This document shows positions 24,440 to 33,453 of a stretch of 64,000 nt of DNA, piece after piece. The notes below the pieces were generated by a model that saw only the letters and a program-made list of their open reading frames with translations, made no database searches and was not told where the DNA came from. Every line of letters starts with the position of its first letter. The first letter of the stretch is position 1. The stretch covers positions 62,001-126,000 of the forward strand of contig NZ_CAUIYF010000004.1 of assembly GCF_962719845.1 (NCBI RefSeq), read 5' to 3'. This DNA comes from Neisseria uirgultaei (GTDB taxonomy: Bacteria > Pseudomonadota > Gammaproteobacteria > Burkholderiales > Neisseriaceae). The position numbers and the translations under genes are program-made.

Positions 24440-25111
24440 TTACCCTTGGCAGGGATAGATGATTTTCGCGCCGGCAGCCGTCCCCAAAATCAACACATCG
24501 GCGGCATCGCGGGCGAATATTCCGTTTTCGAGCACGCCGGTGATTTTGTTGATTTCGTCTTCCATCGTCAGCGGTTTGTCGATATTCAAGCCGTGGACAT
24601 CGACGATTTGGTTGCCGTAAAACGTGGTGTAGCCGATACGCAGTTCGGGCTGCCCGCCCATAGCGAGCAGTTTGCGCGAAACAAGAGAGCGCGCGCTTTC
24701 GACGACTTCCACAGGCAGTGGGAATTTGCCCAGCCGTGAAACATATTTGCTTTCGTCCGCAATGCAGACGAATTTTTGTGATGCGCTGGCGACGATTTTT
24801 TCGTTGAGGTGTGCGCCGCCGCCGCCTTTAATCATTTGCAGGGCGTGGTTCACCTCGTCCGCACCGTCGATATAGACCGCCAAACCGGACACTTCGTTCA
24901 GGGAAACGACGGGAATATCATATTGGGCAAGCAGTTCGCTGGATTTTTTGGAGGTTGAAACCGCACCTTTGATTTTTTTACCGCTTTTACCCAAGGCTTC
25001 GATGAAAAAATTGATGGTCGAGCCGGTACCGATACCGATATATTCGTTTTCGGGTACGAATTCGACTGCTTTTTCGGCGGCGATGCGCTTGAGTTCGTCT
25101 TGTGTCGTCAT
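24440..25111 (-). CDS. rpiA: ribose-5-phosphate isomerase A
   Basis: A 223-residue enzyme of the pentose phosphate pathway interconverting ribose-5-phosphate and ribulose-5-phosphate. Signature segments are YIGIGTGSTINFFIEAL (phosphate loop), VYIDGADEVNHALQMIKGGGGAHLNEKIVA (catalytic Asp/Glu/Lys) and the LPVEVVE block. It starts at 25111 with AAAGGACAAAAAT upstream. It lies in a run of minus-strand genes (dnaQ, ispD, ispF, rpiA) with 88-bp spacing from ispF. Confidence 0.95.
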   Translation of the reverse strand: MTTQDELKRIAAEKAVEFVPENEYIGIGTGSTINFFIEALGKSGKKIKGAVSTSKKSSELLAQYDIPVVSLNEVSGLAVYIDGADEVNHALQMIKGGGGAHLNEKIVASASQKFVCIADESKYVSRLGKFPLPVEVVESARSLVSRKLLAMGGQPELRIGYTTFYGNQIVDVHGLNIDKPLTMEDEINKITGVLENGIFARDAADVLILGTAAGAKIIYPCQG

Positions 25112-25198
25112 ATTTTTGTCCTTTGGGAAACCGTATCAACAAACAGCCGCCATCTTAACATTTTTTTGCACGTCCTGCCCGCCGGAAACCTGCCGCGT

Positions 25199-25681
25199 TC
25201 AAATCCGTATCAGCAATACCGCCGCCTGCGCCTCTATGCCTTCCATCCGTCCGAGATAGCCGAGTTTTTCGTTGGTTTTGCCTTTGATGTTGACGCACAA
25301 AATGTCTATGCCCAAATCGGCGGCGATGTTGGCACGCATTTGCGGAATGTGCGGCGCGAGCTTGGGTTTTTGCGCGATGACGGTCGTATCGACATTGACC
25401 GCCTGCCAACCCTGCGCCTGAATGCTTTGATACGCCGCACGCAAAAGGACACGGCTGTCCGCATCTTTGAACTCTGCGGCGGTGTCGGGGAAATGGCTGC
25501 CGATGTCGCCCAAACCTGCCGCACCGAGCAGCGCGTCGGTAATGGCGTGCAGCAGCGCGTCGGCATCGGAATGTCCGAGCAGTCCTTTTTCAAATGGGAT
25601 TTCAACTCCGCCGAGTATCAGCTTTCTGCCTTCGCTCAGTTGGTGGACATCGTAGCCCTGTCCGATACGGATGTTTGTCAT
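25199..25681 (-). CDS. ispF: 2-C-methyl-D-erythritol 2,4-cyclodiphosphate synthase
   Basis: A 160-residue enzyme of the MEP isoprenoid pathway, forming MEcPP from CDP-ME 2-phosphate. Zn ligands lie in GYDVHQL (Asp and His) and the GHSDADALLHAITDALLGA motif; the C-terminal NIKGKTNEKLGYLGR and GIEAQAAVLL complete the family pattern. It is 30 bp downstream of ispD, as expected for an ispDF pair. Confidence 0.96.
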   Translation of the reverse strand: MTNIRIGQGYDVHQLSEGRKLILGGVEIPFEKGLLGHSDADALLHAITDALLGAAGLGDIGSHFPDTAAEFKDADSRVLLRAAYQSIQAQGWQAVNVDTTVIAQKPKLAPHIPQMRANIAADLGIDILCVNIKGKTNEKLGYLGRMEGIEAQAAVLLIRI

Positions 25682-25711
25682 CGTTTATGTTCCTGATGGT
25701 TTGATTAAATT

Positions 25712-26401
25712 TCAGACGGCATCGAGCAGCAGCCTGACAATGTATGCGTCCTGCGGCTGCGTCAGTTTCAAATTGCGTGCGTCGCCCTGTATCAGTAGCG
25801 GACGCACACCCAATTTTTCCACGGCGGACGCTTCATCGGTAATGCCGTCCAAGTTTTCCGCAGTCAATGCGCGGTACAGCAGACCTGCTTGAAAAAGCTG
25901 CGGCGTTTGCGCCTGCCAAAGGCTCGTCCGCTCGACGGTTGCACTGATTTGTCCGCCTTCTGCGCGCTTGAGCGTATCGGCAACGGGAATTGCCAAAATT
26001 CCACCTTCGGCGGCGTTGCCCGCCTGTTCTATCAACCGCGTCAGGGCTTCAGACGGCAGGCAGCATCGGGCGGCATCGTGTACCAGAATATTGTCGGTTT
26101 CCGCCGCCAAACCGGTTTCCAACAGTTTTTCCACACCGTTGCGGACAGTTTCGGCGCGGGTCTGTCCGCCGTTTTTCCACACCCGAACCTGTGGAAATGC
26201 CGTCTGAACCTTATCGGCAAACGTGTCTTCGAGCGAGACGACAACGACGGTCAAATCGACGGCCTCATGCCGTTCAAAAATCCCAATCGTATGTTCCAAA
26301 ACGGTTTTGCTTCCGATTTCGACATATTGCTTGGGTTTGTCCGTACCGAAACGCGCCCCGATGCCGGCGGCGGGAATCAGGGCGATATTTTTGCGCTTCA
26401 T
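25712..26401 (-). CDS. ispD: 2-C-methyl-D-erythritol 4-phosphate cytidylyltransferase
   Basis: A 229-residue nucleotidyltransferase making CDP-methylerythritol. The N-terminal ALIPAAGIGARFGTDKPKQY holds the CTP site; VHDAARCCLP and RTSLWQAQTPQLFQ are also typical. Its ATG overlaps the dnaQ stop in an ATGA arrangement (26398-26401), so translation is coupled to dnaQ. Its own stop codon is the TGA of a DUS (GATGCCGTCTGA). Confidence 0.96.
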   Translation of the reverse strand: MKRKNIALIPAAGIGARFGTDKPKQYVEIGSKTVLEHTIGIFERHEAVDLTVVVVSLEDTFADKVQTAFPQVRVWKNGGQTRAETVRNGVEKLLETGLAAETDNILVHDAARCCLPSEALTRLIEQAGNAAEGGILAIPVADTLKRAEGGQISATVERTSLWQAQTPQLFQAGLLYRALTAENLDGITDEASAVEKLGVRPLLIQGDARNLKLTQPQDAYIVRLLLDAV

Positions 26402-27132
26402 GCGTCCGTCCCGCCGTTTTCAGACGGCATCTGCGTCTTGCTCCAGATACAGGCTTCGCCCAAGCCGTCCAAATATCGCCCGTGCTCCGCCAACTCGTTT
26501 TCGTCCGCCCTGATGACTTTCAGTTTGCCACTGCGTTTGGTTTCGGTATGCGCCACGGGTTTGGTTTCCATTTTTTCCTCCTCGGCCTCCCCCATCAGGT
26601 CGAACTGCCGCCGCGTCATCGCCAGATAAACTTCGCCCAAAAGTTCGCAGTCGATCAATGCGCCGTGCAGGACGCGCTTGCTGCGGTCGACGGAAAAACG
26701 GTTGCACAGGGCATCCAGGCTGGCTTTCTGCCCGGGGAACATTTCGCGCGCCATCGCCAGGGTATCGGTAACGGTACAGCCGAGTTCCTCGACGGTCGGC
26801 AGCCCCATCCGGCGGAACTCCATATTGAGGAAGCCCACGTCGAATTTGGCATTGTGGATAATCAGTTCCGCACCGCGCAGAAAATCGGCAATCTGCCTTC
26901 CAACCTCTGCAAACGGCGGCGCGTTTTTCTCTTCCAAAACCTGTATCGTCAAGCCGTGGACGCGTGCCGCCTCTTCGGGCATATCGCGCTCGGGGTGGAC
27001 ATAGAGGTGCAGGTTTTTGTCGGTCATTTGGCGGTTGACCATTTCCAAACCGGCAAACTCGACCAGACGGTCGCCGCCGTCGGCATACAGGCCGGTGGTT
27101 TCGGTATCGAGGATGATTTGGCGTTGAATCAT
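26398..27132 (-). CDS. dnaQ: DNA polymerase III epsilon subunit (proofreading 3'-5' exonuclease)
   Basis: A 244-residue DEDDh exonuclease. Exo I is ILDTETTGL, Exo II HNAKFDVGFLNME and Exo III HGALIDCELLGEVYL with the catalytic His; a C-terminal tail should bind the polymerase alpha subunit. The start is the ATG at 27132 (MIQRQIILDTETTGLY); the in-frame ATG at 27159 adds nine residues without family support. A conserved 80-bp AT-rich repeat with a DnaA box lies 35 bp upstream in the promoter region. Confidence 0.93.
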   Translation of the reverse strand: MIQRQIILDTETTGLYADGGDRLVEFAGLEMVNRQMTDKNLHLYVHPERDMPEEAARVHGLTIQVLEEKNAPPFAEVGRQIADFLRGAELIIHNAKFDVGFLNMEFRRMGLPTVEELGCTVTDTLAMAREMFPGQKASLDALCNRFSVDRSKRVLHGALIDCELLGEVYLAMTRRQFDLMGEAEEEKMETKPVAHTETKRSGKLKVIRADENELAEHGRYLDGLGEACIWSKTQMPSENGGTDA

Positions 27133-27166
27133 GTCTGCTTCTTTCTTCAAATTTTCCATCTACTGA

Positions 27167-27246
27167 CTATTTTTTAGGCAGCGTATTTTTCTGTTTTCAT
27201 TTCAATGCACAAACCCACTTATTCACAGCGTGTTCACAACATTGGA
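27167..27246. repeat. 80-bp AT-rich repeat with DnaA box, copy 1
   Basis: Aligned without gaps to 30862-30941, with 64 of 80 bases identical by my count. It contains TTATTCACA at 27219-27227, a match to the DnaA box consensus TTATNCACA. It lies between the dnaQ start and the end of the MFS gene, so it overlaps the dnaQ promoter area. Confidence 0.8.
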
Positions 27247-27289
27247 CAGGCGGATTGTGTATTTTGGGGACAATTTTTTCAGACGGCAT

Positions 27290-28600
27290 TCAACGTTTTT
27301 CCCCAATCGGCACAACTCCCAAAAACCGCTTCTCACGTTTCACCAAATACACCAACAGCGGAATATTGCCCAAGGCGACAATCAGATACAGCAGTGAAAT
27401 GCTGTCAAACAAAAACAGCAGCACCGCGCTCAAAACGGCGGCGGAAACCATAAAGATGCCGTTAATGATATTGTTGGCGGCAACCGCGTGGGCGCGGAAG
27501 GTTTCACTGCTGGCGGTTTGCAGCCAAGTATAGAGCGGAACGGAGAAGAAGCCGCCGAAAAAGCCGATCAGCGTCATCACCGCCATCACGGGATATGCCC
27601 ATCCTTGCGATAAAAACCAAAAAATGCCGTTCAGCCCTTCAAAACGGTGTCCGTGCGTCAGCCACACCAAAACCAGGCCGCAAACCGTCAAACCGAACGC
27701 ACCAACCGTTACCCAAGCCAGCATCAGGCGTTCCCTGCTGAACTTGGCACACAGTACCGAACCGGCGGCAATACCGATGGAAAACAAAGCAAGCATCAGG
27801 TTAAAAACATTGTCGTTGCCGCCCAAATGGATTTGGGTAAAGGTCGGCAGTTGCGTAGTATAGACCGCGCCGACAAACCAAAACCACGAAATACCGATAA
27901 TGGCGGTAAAGACGGGTTTGTACCGCACCGTTTCACGAAGCAGGGATTTTGTGCCACGGACAATATTCCACTCGATTTCCGTATCTGCCGCTTTGGCGGG
28001 TACAGACGGCATAAACAGGCTGCCGGCCGTGCCTCCGACGGCGACCAGCAAAACCAGTATCCCGACAATACAAGGCGGCGCGCCGGCAACCGCCGTTCCC
28101 AAAATCTGACCGAACAGGATGGCGATAAACGTACCGGATTCAATCAGGCTGTTTCCCATCATCAGCTCTTTGTCGTTGAGGTAATCCGGCAGGATGGCGT
28201 ATTTCAGCGGGCCGAACAGCGTCGATTGCGCGCCCATGCAAAACAGACAGACCAAAAGCAGCGGGGCAGACCGGATATAAAACCCGTATGCCGCCACCGC
28301 CATAATGATGATTTCCAGCATCTTGACCCACCGCGCCAAAACGGCCTTGTCGAATTTATTGCTCAACTGTCCCGACAGTGCAGAAAACAGGAAATACGGC
28401 AGGATAAACAGCAACGCGCCCAAATTCAACATCTGTCCGGCAGGCAGAACGCCGTTTTGCCCCAAACCGTAAAAGCTGATCATCACAAACAGCGCGGTTT
28501 TAAACACATTGTCGTTGAACGCGCCGAGAAACTGCGTGCCGAAAAGCGGGGCGAAACGGCGGCTTTTGCACAATCCCCGGACACCCTGCTCAGCGTTCAT
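27290..28600 (-). CDS. MFS transporter, LplT-like (possible lysophospholipid transporter)
   Basis: A 436-residue protein with 12 predicted helices. The start at 28600 (MNAEQGVRGLCKSRRFAPLF) follows AGAGGAAAAAG. The N-terminal FGTQFLGAFNDNVFKTAL motif and FGPLKYAILPDYL are characteristic of the LplT/Aas-associated MFS branch that flips lysophospholipids for re-acylation. There is no acyltransferase domain or neighbour, so substrate assignment is by family only. Its first codons overlap the end of ccoS by 11 bases, indicating an operon. Confidence 0.82.
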   Translation of the reverse strand: MNAEQGVRGLCKSRRFAPLFGTQFLGAFNDNVFKTALFVMISFYGLGQNGVLPAGQMLNLGALLFILPYFLFSALSGQLSNKFDKAVLARWVKMLEIIIMAVAAYGFYIRSAPLLLVCLFCMGAQSTLFGPLKYAILPDYLNDKELMMGNSLIESGTFIAILFGQILGTAVAGAPPCIVGILVLLVAVGGTAGSLFMPSVPAKAADTEIEWNIVRGTKSLLRETVRYKPVFTAIIGISWFWFVGAVYTTQLPTFTQIHLGGNDNVFNLMLALFSIGIAAGSVLCAKFSRERLMLAWVTVGAFGLTVCGLVLVWLTHGHRFEGLNGIFWFLSQGWAYPVMAVMTLIGFFGGFFSVPLYTWLQTASSETFRAHAVAANNIINGIFMVSAAVLSAVLLFLFDSISLLYLIVALGNIPLLVYLVKREKRFLGVVPIGEKR

Positions 28601-28775
28601 CTTTTTCCTCTTTCTTTTCAACCAGTTTACTTGTCGAATCATCATCCATCAGAATGCGGTGCGCCGGCCCTTCCAAGTCGTCAAACTGCCCGTTTTTGCC
28701 CGACCACCAGAAAAACCAGCCGATAACAAATGCCAAAATAATGCTGATGGGCACCAATATAAACATGCTTTCCAT
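28590..28775 (-). CDS. ccoS: cbb3-type cytochrome c oxidase assembly protein CcoS
   Basis: A 61-residue membrane protein: one helix (MFILVPISIILAFVIGWFFW) followed by SGKNGQFDDLEGPAHRILMD, the recognised CcoS pattern. It assists heme and copper maturation of the high-affinity oxidase, the main terminal oxidase of Neisseria. Its ATG overlaps the upstream stop (TGATG at 28777-28773), and its end overlaps the MFS start. The ccoNOP genes are not in the window. Confidence 0.88.
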   Translation of the reverse strand: MESMFILVPISIILAFVIGWFFWWSGKNGQFDDLEGPAHRILMDDDSTSKLVEKKEEKDER

Positions 28776-29074
28776 CACATATTCCCTGTCAAATCGTTCA
28801 AAACAAAAGTCTGCCCCGACACGTTCAGATATTCGTTACGCAAAGTTCCGACGGGGGCTTCGTCAAAAAACAGCTCGATACGGTCTTTGACCACGCGCCA
28901 ATATTGGGGAATTTCCGTCTGGGCAAACGGCGAAAGGACATGATTTTCCATTCCTCCTTCAAGTTTGACGGCAAAACGCCCGCTCTGCGGCCGTGCTTCC
29001 GATTCGTCGTCGGCAAGCAGGATGAAGAAGCCTATATGCCGTCCCAATTGGGTATGGATACTGAAATAATGCAT
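28775..29074 (-). CDS. conserved hypothetical protein upstream of ccoS
   Basis: A 99-residue soluble protein that I do not recognise. It begins MHYFSIHTQLGRHIGFF after GGGGGATTT and has a middle SGRFAVKLEGGMENHV and a late LFFDEAPVGTLRNEYLN; there is no signal peptide or membrane segment. Its stop overlaps the ccoS start, so it is translationally linked to ccoS and the MFS gene. Real coding is supported by overlap, GC codon pattern and ribosome binding site; the function is unknown. Confidence 0.75.
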   Translation of the reverse strand: MHYFSIHTQLGRHIGFFILLADDESEARPQSGRFAVKLEGGMENHVLSPFAQTEIPQYWRVVKDRIELFFDEAPVGTLRNEYLNVSGQTFVLNDLTGNM

Positions 29075-29424
29075 AAATCCCCCATCTGCCTTTTTCAGAC
29101 GGCATCAACCAAAAACAGGGCAAATGTACCAGTTTGGACGGGAAGAATGCAAAGAAATTCTCCCTCCCACAGCCGAAAACACCGGCAAACCCCATATTTC
29201 CCCTTATTCGTCAAAAAATTACGCATTCTTCCATTTTCACGCAAACGCCCGATTAAGCCAAGCAATTGCAAAGATTTTTTGCTAGAATAGCCTGCTTCTT
29301 TTATCAACCGTTTCAGACGGCCCCACTACTTTCCCGCCAAGGAAGGCAAAATGGATTCGGCACGGGGCTTGGTTAGTATCCGGTGCCGATTCCGATGCCG
29401 TCTGAAACTTTCCGGAGTAAGAAA

Positions 29425-30621
29425 ATGTCCCAAAAATTAATCTTGGTTTTGAACTGCGGCAGTTCGTCCCTCAAAGGCGCGGTCCTGGATAACGGCAGCG
29501 GCGAAGTCCTGCTGAGCTGCCTTGCCGAAAAACTCAACCTGCCCGACGCATACATCACATTCAAAGTAAACGGCGAAAAACACAAAGTCGATCTGTCTGC
29601 CAAACCCGACCACACCGGCGCAGTTGAAGCCCTGATGGAAGAACTCAAAGCCCACAGCCTCGACAGCCGCATCGGTGCCATCGGACACCGCGTCGTCAGC
29701 GGCGGCGAACTGTACAGCGAATCCATCCTCGTTGACGACGAAGTCATCGCCGGCATCGAAAAATGCATCCCGCTCGCCCCCCTGCACAACCCTGCCCACC
29801 TCTTGGGCCTGCGTGCCGCGCAAAGCATCTTCAAAGGCCTGCCCAACGTCGTCGTTTTCGACACCGCCTTCCATCAGACTATGCCGGAACACGCCTACAA
29901 ATACGCCGTTCCGCAAGAATTGTATGAAAAATACGGCCTGCGCCGCTACGGCGCGCACGGTACCAGCTACCGCTTCGTCGCCGACGAAACCGCGCACTTC
30001 CTCGGCAAAGACAAAAAAGACCTGCGTATGGTCATCGCCCACTTGGGCAACGGCGCGTCCATTACCGCCGTCGCAAACGGCGAATCCCGCGACACCAGCA
30101 TGGGCCTGACCCCGCTGGAAGGGCTGGTAATGGGTACGCGCAGCGGCGACATCGATCCTTCCGTATTCGGCTTCCTCGCCGAAAACGCCAATATGACCAT
30201 TGCTCAAATCACCGAAATGCTGAACAAAAAATCCGGCCTGCTCGGTATTTCCGGCCTGTCCAACGACTGCCGCACCATTGAAGAAGAGGCCGCCAAGGGG
30301 CATAAAGGCGCGAAATTGGCCTTGGATATGTTTATCTACCGCCTTGCCAAATACATCGGCAGCATGGCGGTTGCCGCAGGCGGCTTGGACGCACTGGTCT
30401 TTACCGGCGGCATCGGCGAAAACTCCGACATCATCCGCGAACGCGTGATCGGCTACTTGAGCTTCCTCGGTCTGAACATCGACCAAGAAGCCAACCTGAA
30501 AGCCCGCTTCGGCAACGCCGGCGTGATTACCACTGCCGACAGCAAAGCCGTTGCCGTGGTCATTCCGACCAACGAAGAGCTGATGATTGCCCACGATACC
30601 GCCCGTTTGAGCGGTCTGTAA
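29425..30621 (+). CDS. ackA: acetate kinase
   Basis: A 398-residue ASKHA-fold kinase making acetyl phosphate or ATP from acetate metabolism. Family motifs: LVLNCGSSSLKGAVL at the N-terminus, VVFDTAFHQTMPE, YGAHGTSYRFVA, HLGNGASITAV and FTGGIGENSDIIRERV. The ATG at 29425 follows CCGGAGTAAGAAA; upstream in-frame codons include a DUS and are not coding. Transcribed alone and ended by a strong non-DUS hairpin; pta is not adjacent. Confidence 0.96.
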   Translation: MSQKLILVLNCGSSSLKGAVLDNGSGEVLLSCLAEKLNLPDAYITFKVNGEKHKVDLSAKPDHTGAVEALMEELKAHSLDSRIGAIGHRVVSGGELYSESILVDDEVIAGIEKCIPLAPLHNPAHLLGLRAAQSIFKGLPNVVVFDTAFHQTMPEHAYKYAVPQELYEKYGLRRYGAHGTSYRFVADETAHFLGKDKKDLRMVIAHLGNGASITAVANGESRDTSMGLTPLEGLVMGTRSGDIDPSVFGFLAENANMTIAQITEMLNKKSGLLGISGLSNDCRTIEEEAAKGHKGAKLALDMFIYRLAKYIGSMAVAAGGLDALVFTGGIGENSDIIRERVIGYLSFLGLNIDQEANLKARFGNAGVITTADSKAVAVVIPTNEELMIAHDTARLSGL

Positions 30622-30638
30622 GGTTTTATCCTCACGCG

Positions 30639-30667
30639 AACTGCCTCCGGAAACGGAGGCAGTTTTT
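30639..30667 (+). terminator. ackA terminator
   Basis: AACTGCCTCCG, loop GAAA, CGGAGGCAGTT and a run of T: a textbook intrinsic terminator without DUS, 18 bases after the stop. Confidence 0.95.
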
Positions 30668-30811
30668 TTATCCGGCTTTCCATACTTAAACAGCACTGCC
30701 TCTTTTCAGACATTGACGGGTGCAGCCGCCTACCTGAACCTTAATGATTGACTATTTTTTAATCACGTTATTATTTTCCATAAAATACATGGTATTAAGA
30801 TGTTTTTCCAC

Positions 30812-30854
30812 AAAAGATACACACACCGGCAAACACCGGCTGTGTTTATCTTTT
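30812..30854. repeat. imperfect palindrome in the ackA-dsbD gap
   Basis: AAAAGATACACACA... and its near-inverse ...TGTGTTTATCTTTT surround CCGGC-AAACA-CCGGC. Only one mismatch lies in the outer 14 bp. It could be a bidirectional terminator remnant or a protein-binding site; it lies eight bases before the second DnaA-box repeat. Confidence 0.6.
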
Positions 30855-30861
30855 CTTATGC

Positions 30862-30941
30862 CTATTTTTTAATCATCGTATTTTTATCTTTTAATTTCAA
30901 TACGAAAACCGACTTATACACATGGTTTTCACATCTTTGGA
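30862..30941. repeat. 80-bp AT-rich repeat with DnaA box, copy 2
   Basis: The counterpart of 27167-27246, same orientation, 80 percent identical without gaps. DnaA box TTATACACA at 30914-30922. A third, partial relative begins near 30745 (GACTATTTTTTAATCACG). This copy lies between convergent genes (ackA and dsbD), so it cannot be a promoter of either. Confidence 0.8.
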
Positions 30942-30989
30942 CTGCTTCCGTGTGTATAGCGGATATTGCCGTTTTCCTTTCTGACAAAA

Positions 30990-31015
30990 ATGCCGTCTGA
31001 ACGTTCAGACGGCAT
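30990..31015. terminator. inverted DUS pair, dsbD terminator
   Basis: ATGCCGTCTGAA and TTCAGACGGCAT nearly back to back (2-base gap), 15 bases beyond the dsbD stop on the minus strand. Confidence 0.85.
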
Positions 31016-31030
31016 TTCCAACATCGGTAT

Positions 31031-32836
31031 TCAGCGGTTCTGCTCATACCATTCTACAAACTTGTCGGCTTTGACAAAGCCCAGAAGCGGCTCGCTGCGG
31101 CTGCCGTCCGCACGGACGACAAACACGCCCGGCGGCCCGAACAGACCGTATTCTTTCAACAACGCCTGATGTTCGGGCGTATTGGCGGTTACATCGATTT
31201 GGAAAAAGCGTTCCATATCGACCGCCTGATGCACTTCCGGCTGATTGAGCGTGTATGCCGCCATTTCTTTGCAGGAAATGCACCAGTCGGCATAAAAATC
31301 CAAAACGACGGGTTTGTCGGGATGTTCTTTCAACGCCGTATCCATCGCTGCCTTCAGCGCGGCAGTATCGGCAAACATTTTGCCGTGTTCCGAAGATTTG
31401 CCTGCTTCGGCCGGGGGATTGAGGGTCAGGAAATGGTGCAGCGCGGTCGTTTTGCCGTTTGCGCCCTGCCAGCCGAACCACGCGCCGCCTATCAGCAAAA
31501 TGCCGCCCAACACATACGCCGCCGCTTTCGGACGGCGTTTCTGCCTGCGTCCGTTGACCAGCAGCATAAAGGCAGGAACCAGCATCAGCAGCGTGTACAG
31601 CGCGACGACGAGATAATAGGGCAAATGCGGCGTGGCGAGGTAAACGGCGACGGCTAGCAGGATGAAGCCGAATGCGTATTTGACGGCATTCATCCAATCA
31701 CCAGCCTTAGGCAGGATATGTCCGCCGAACGTGCCGATGGCAATCAGCGGCACGCCGGTGCCCAACGCCAAAGTGTAAAGTGCCAAACCGCCCAAAACCG
31801 CATCGCCCGTCTGACCGATATAGCCCAAGGCAAATGCCAGCGGCGGGGCGACGCACGGCCCGACAATCAGCGCGGACAATATGCCCATAATAAAGACGGA
31901 AACGATTTTACCGCCTGAAAGTTTGCTGCTCTGGTTTTGGAAATACGACTGTACGGCGTTGGGAAGCTGGATGTTGAACAGCCCGAACATAGACAGTGCC
32001 AAGACGACCATCAAAGCCGATGCCGCCAACACGACCCAAGCCTGCTGCAACCATACGGTCAGCAGCGCGCCCGTCAGTCCGGCAACAATGCCGACCAGCG
32101 TATAAGTCAGAGCCAAACCCTGAACATAAACGACGGACAGCACAAACGCCCGTGCCTTGCCCGCCTTTTTGTCACCGACCACGATACTGGAAACAATCGG
32201 CAACAGGGGATACATACAGGCGGTAAAACTCAGACCCAAACCGGCGAGAAAAAACGCCAACAGGTTGGCGTTGAGCGTATCCCAAGACAGCTTGAAACGG
32301 CTGTCGCCGCCCTCGTCCCCCTTCGGGGGCGGCAACGCCTCGCTGCCGTTTGGGGCGGAAGGCTGCAAAAAGCGGTCTTTGGCCGATGCCGGTTCGTCGG
32401 TTTGCGGATGGTAAGTGCCGTTGCCGGAAATATCAAACTCGGTATCCACGGGCGGATAGCACACACCGGCTTCGGCACAGCCCTGATAGGTCAAAACCAA
32501 TTTATACGGTTCGCCGACAGCCTTTGCATAAGGAAAGGCAACATGCGCCTCGTGATGGTAAACCGTCTGCCTGCCAAAAAACTCGTCTTCCTTCTCTTCG
32601 CCCTTGCTGAAAGAAGGCTGTCCCAACAAATCCGCCGGATCGGTTTTGCCGACGATTTTCGCCTGATACATATAGTATCCGTCGGCAATCCTGAAACGGA
32701 CGTTCACACCGTCGTCGGCAACGGTAAGCTCCGGCACGAATGCCTTTTCCGGCGGCAGCAGATCGTTCGCATCCAGCGCGAAAGCCCGTCCGCACAACAT
32801 CAAAAATACGGCGAACAGGCAAATCAGTTTTTTCAT
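31031..32836 (-). CDS. dsbD: thiol:disulfide interchange protein DsbD
   Basis: A 601-residue protein with all three DsbD parts. A signal peptide (KKLICLFAVFLMLCGRAFA) leads to a periplasmic n-domain with its Cys pair in YQGCAEAGVCYPP. An eight-helix membrane domain carries FTACMYPLLP and GPCVAPPLAFALG, and the C-terminal thioredoxin-like domain has DWCISCK. It carries electrons from cytoplasmic thioredoxin to periplasmic substrates such as DsbC and cytochrome c maturation. The ATG at 32836 begins at the signal peptide; the upstream frame from 32872 is unlikely. Confidence 0.95.
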   Translation of the reverse strand: MKKLICLFAVFLMLCGRAFALDANDLLPPEKAFVPELTVADDGVNVRFRIADGYYMYQAKIVGKTDPADLLGQPSFSKGEEKEDEFFGRQTVYHHEAHVAFPYAKAVGEPYKLVLTYQGCAEAGVCYPPVDTEFDISGNGTYHPQTDEPASAKDRFLQPSAPNGSEALPPPKGDEGGDSRFKLSWDTLNANLLAFFLAGLGLSFTACMYPLLPIVSSIVVGDKKAGKARAFVLSVVYVQGLALTYTLVGIVAGLTGALLTVWLQQAWVVLAASALMVVLALSMFGLFNIQLPNAVQSYFQNQSSKLSGGKIVSVFIMGILSALIVGPCVAPPLAFALGYIGQTGDAVLGGLALYTLALGTGVPLIAIGTFGGHILPKAGDWMNAVKYAFGFILLAVAVYLATPHLPYYLVVALYTLLMLVPAFMLLVNGRRQKRRPKAAAYVLGGILLIGGAWFGWQGANGKTTALHHFLTLNPPAEAGKSSEHGKMFADTAALKAAMDTALKEHPDKPVVLDFYADWCISCKEMAAYTLNQPEVHQAVDMERFFQIDVTANTPEHQALLKEYGLFGPPGVFVVRADGSRSEPLLGFVKADKFVEWYEQNR

Positions 32837-32962
32837 AATCGAATCCGTTTCAGACAAATAATTTGTCCACATTATAAAAGGTAAGGTTGACGGCGGGATT
32901 TAATTTATGTAAAACCCGCCATTGTCCGAACCTATTTACATAAACATCTTATCGAACCCGCC

Positions 32963-33433
32963 ATGTACGATGTCAATACCCACGATGTCCGCCGCTTTTT
33001 CGCCCGCGTGTGGCAGCAGCGGCTCAATCCGCTGCAATTGGGCGCGTTGGAACAGAAAGCCCTCCGCATTGTCGAGGCCCATCCCGAATACCACCGCTAT
33101 CTCGAACATATCGAAGACCATCTGGACACCGACTGGCTGCCGGAAAACGGCGAAAGCAACCCGTTTCTTCACATGTCGCTGCACCTTTCCATCCAAGAAC
33201 AGGCAGGCATAGACCAACCGCACGGGATACATGCCATCCATAAAACATTGTGTGCCAAAAACGGCTGGCTCAAAGCCGAACACGAAATGATGGAGGCGCT
33301 GGCGGAAACACTGTGGACGGCGCAACGCTACGGCACCGGTTTGGATGTCAATTTCTACATGACCCGACTGCGCAAACTCATCGGCTTGGGTGCGGAGGAT
33401 CGAGCCAGGTTGAACCCGCATGAAATCGCCTGA
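32963..33433 (+). CDS. DUF1841 family protein
   Basis: A 156-residue soluble protein, MYDVNTHDVRRFFARVWQQR..., with FLHMSLHLSIQEQAGIDQPHGI and a central HEMMEALAETLW segment. It matches the DUF1841 family as I know it from beta- and gammaproteobacteria; His and acidic residues are conserved but no activity is known. Divergent from dsbD (gap of 126 bases), ended by a DUS terminator. No strong ribosome binding site. Confidence 0.8.
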   Translation: MYDVNTHDVRRFFARVWQQRLNPLQLGALEQKALRIVEAHPEYHRYLEHIEDHLDTDWLPENGESNPFLHMSLHLSIQEQAGIDQPHGIHAIHKTLCAKNGWLKAEHEMMEALAETLWTAQRYGTGLDVNFYMTRLRKLIGLGAEDRARLNPHEIA

Positions 33434-33453
33434 CCATACCGACCGCCTGCAAA

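Noticed and set aside
30800..31000. A 66-residue hydrophobic frame in the ackA-dsbD gap
   Set aside because: It ends in a DUS, covers the palindrome and the 80-bp repeat, and has no ribosome binding site.
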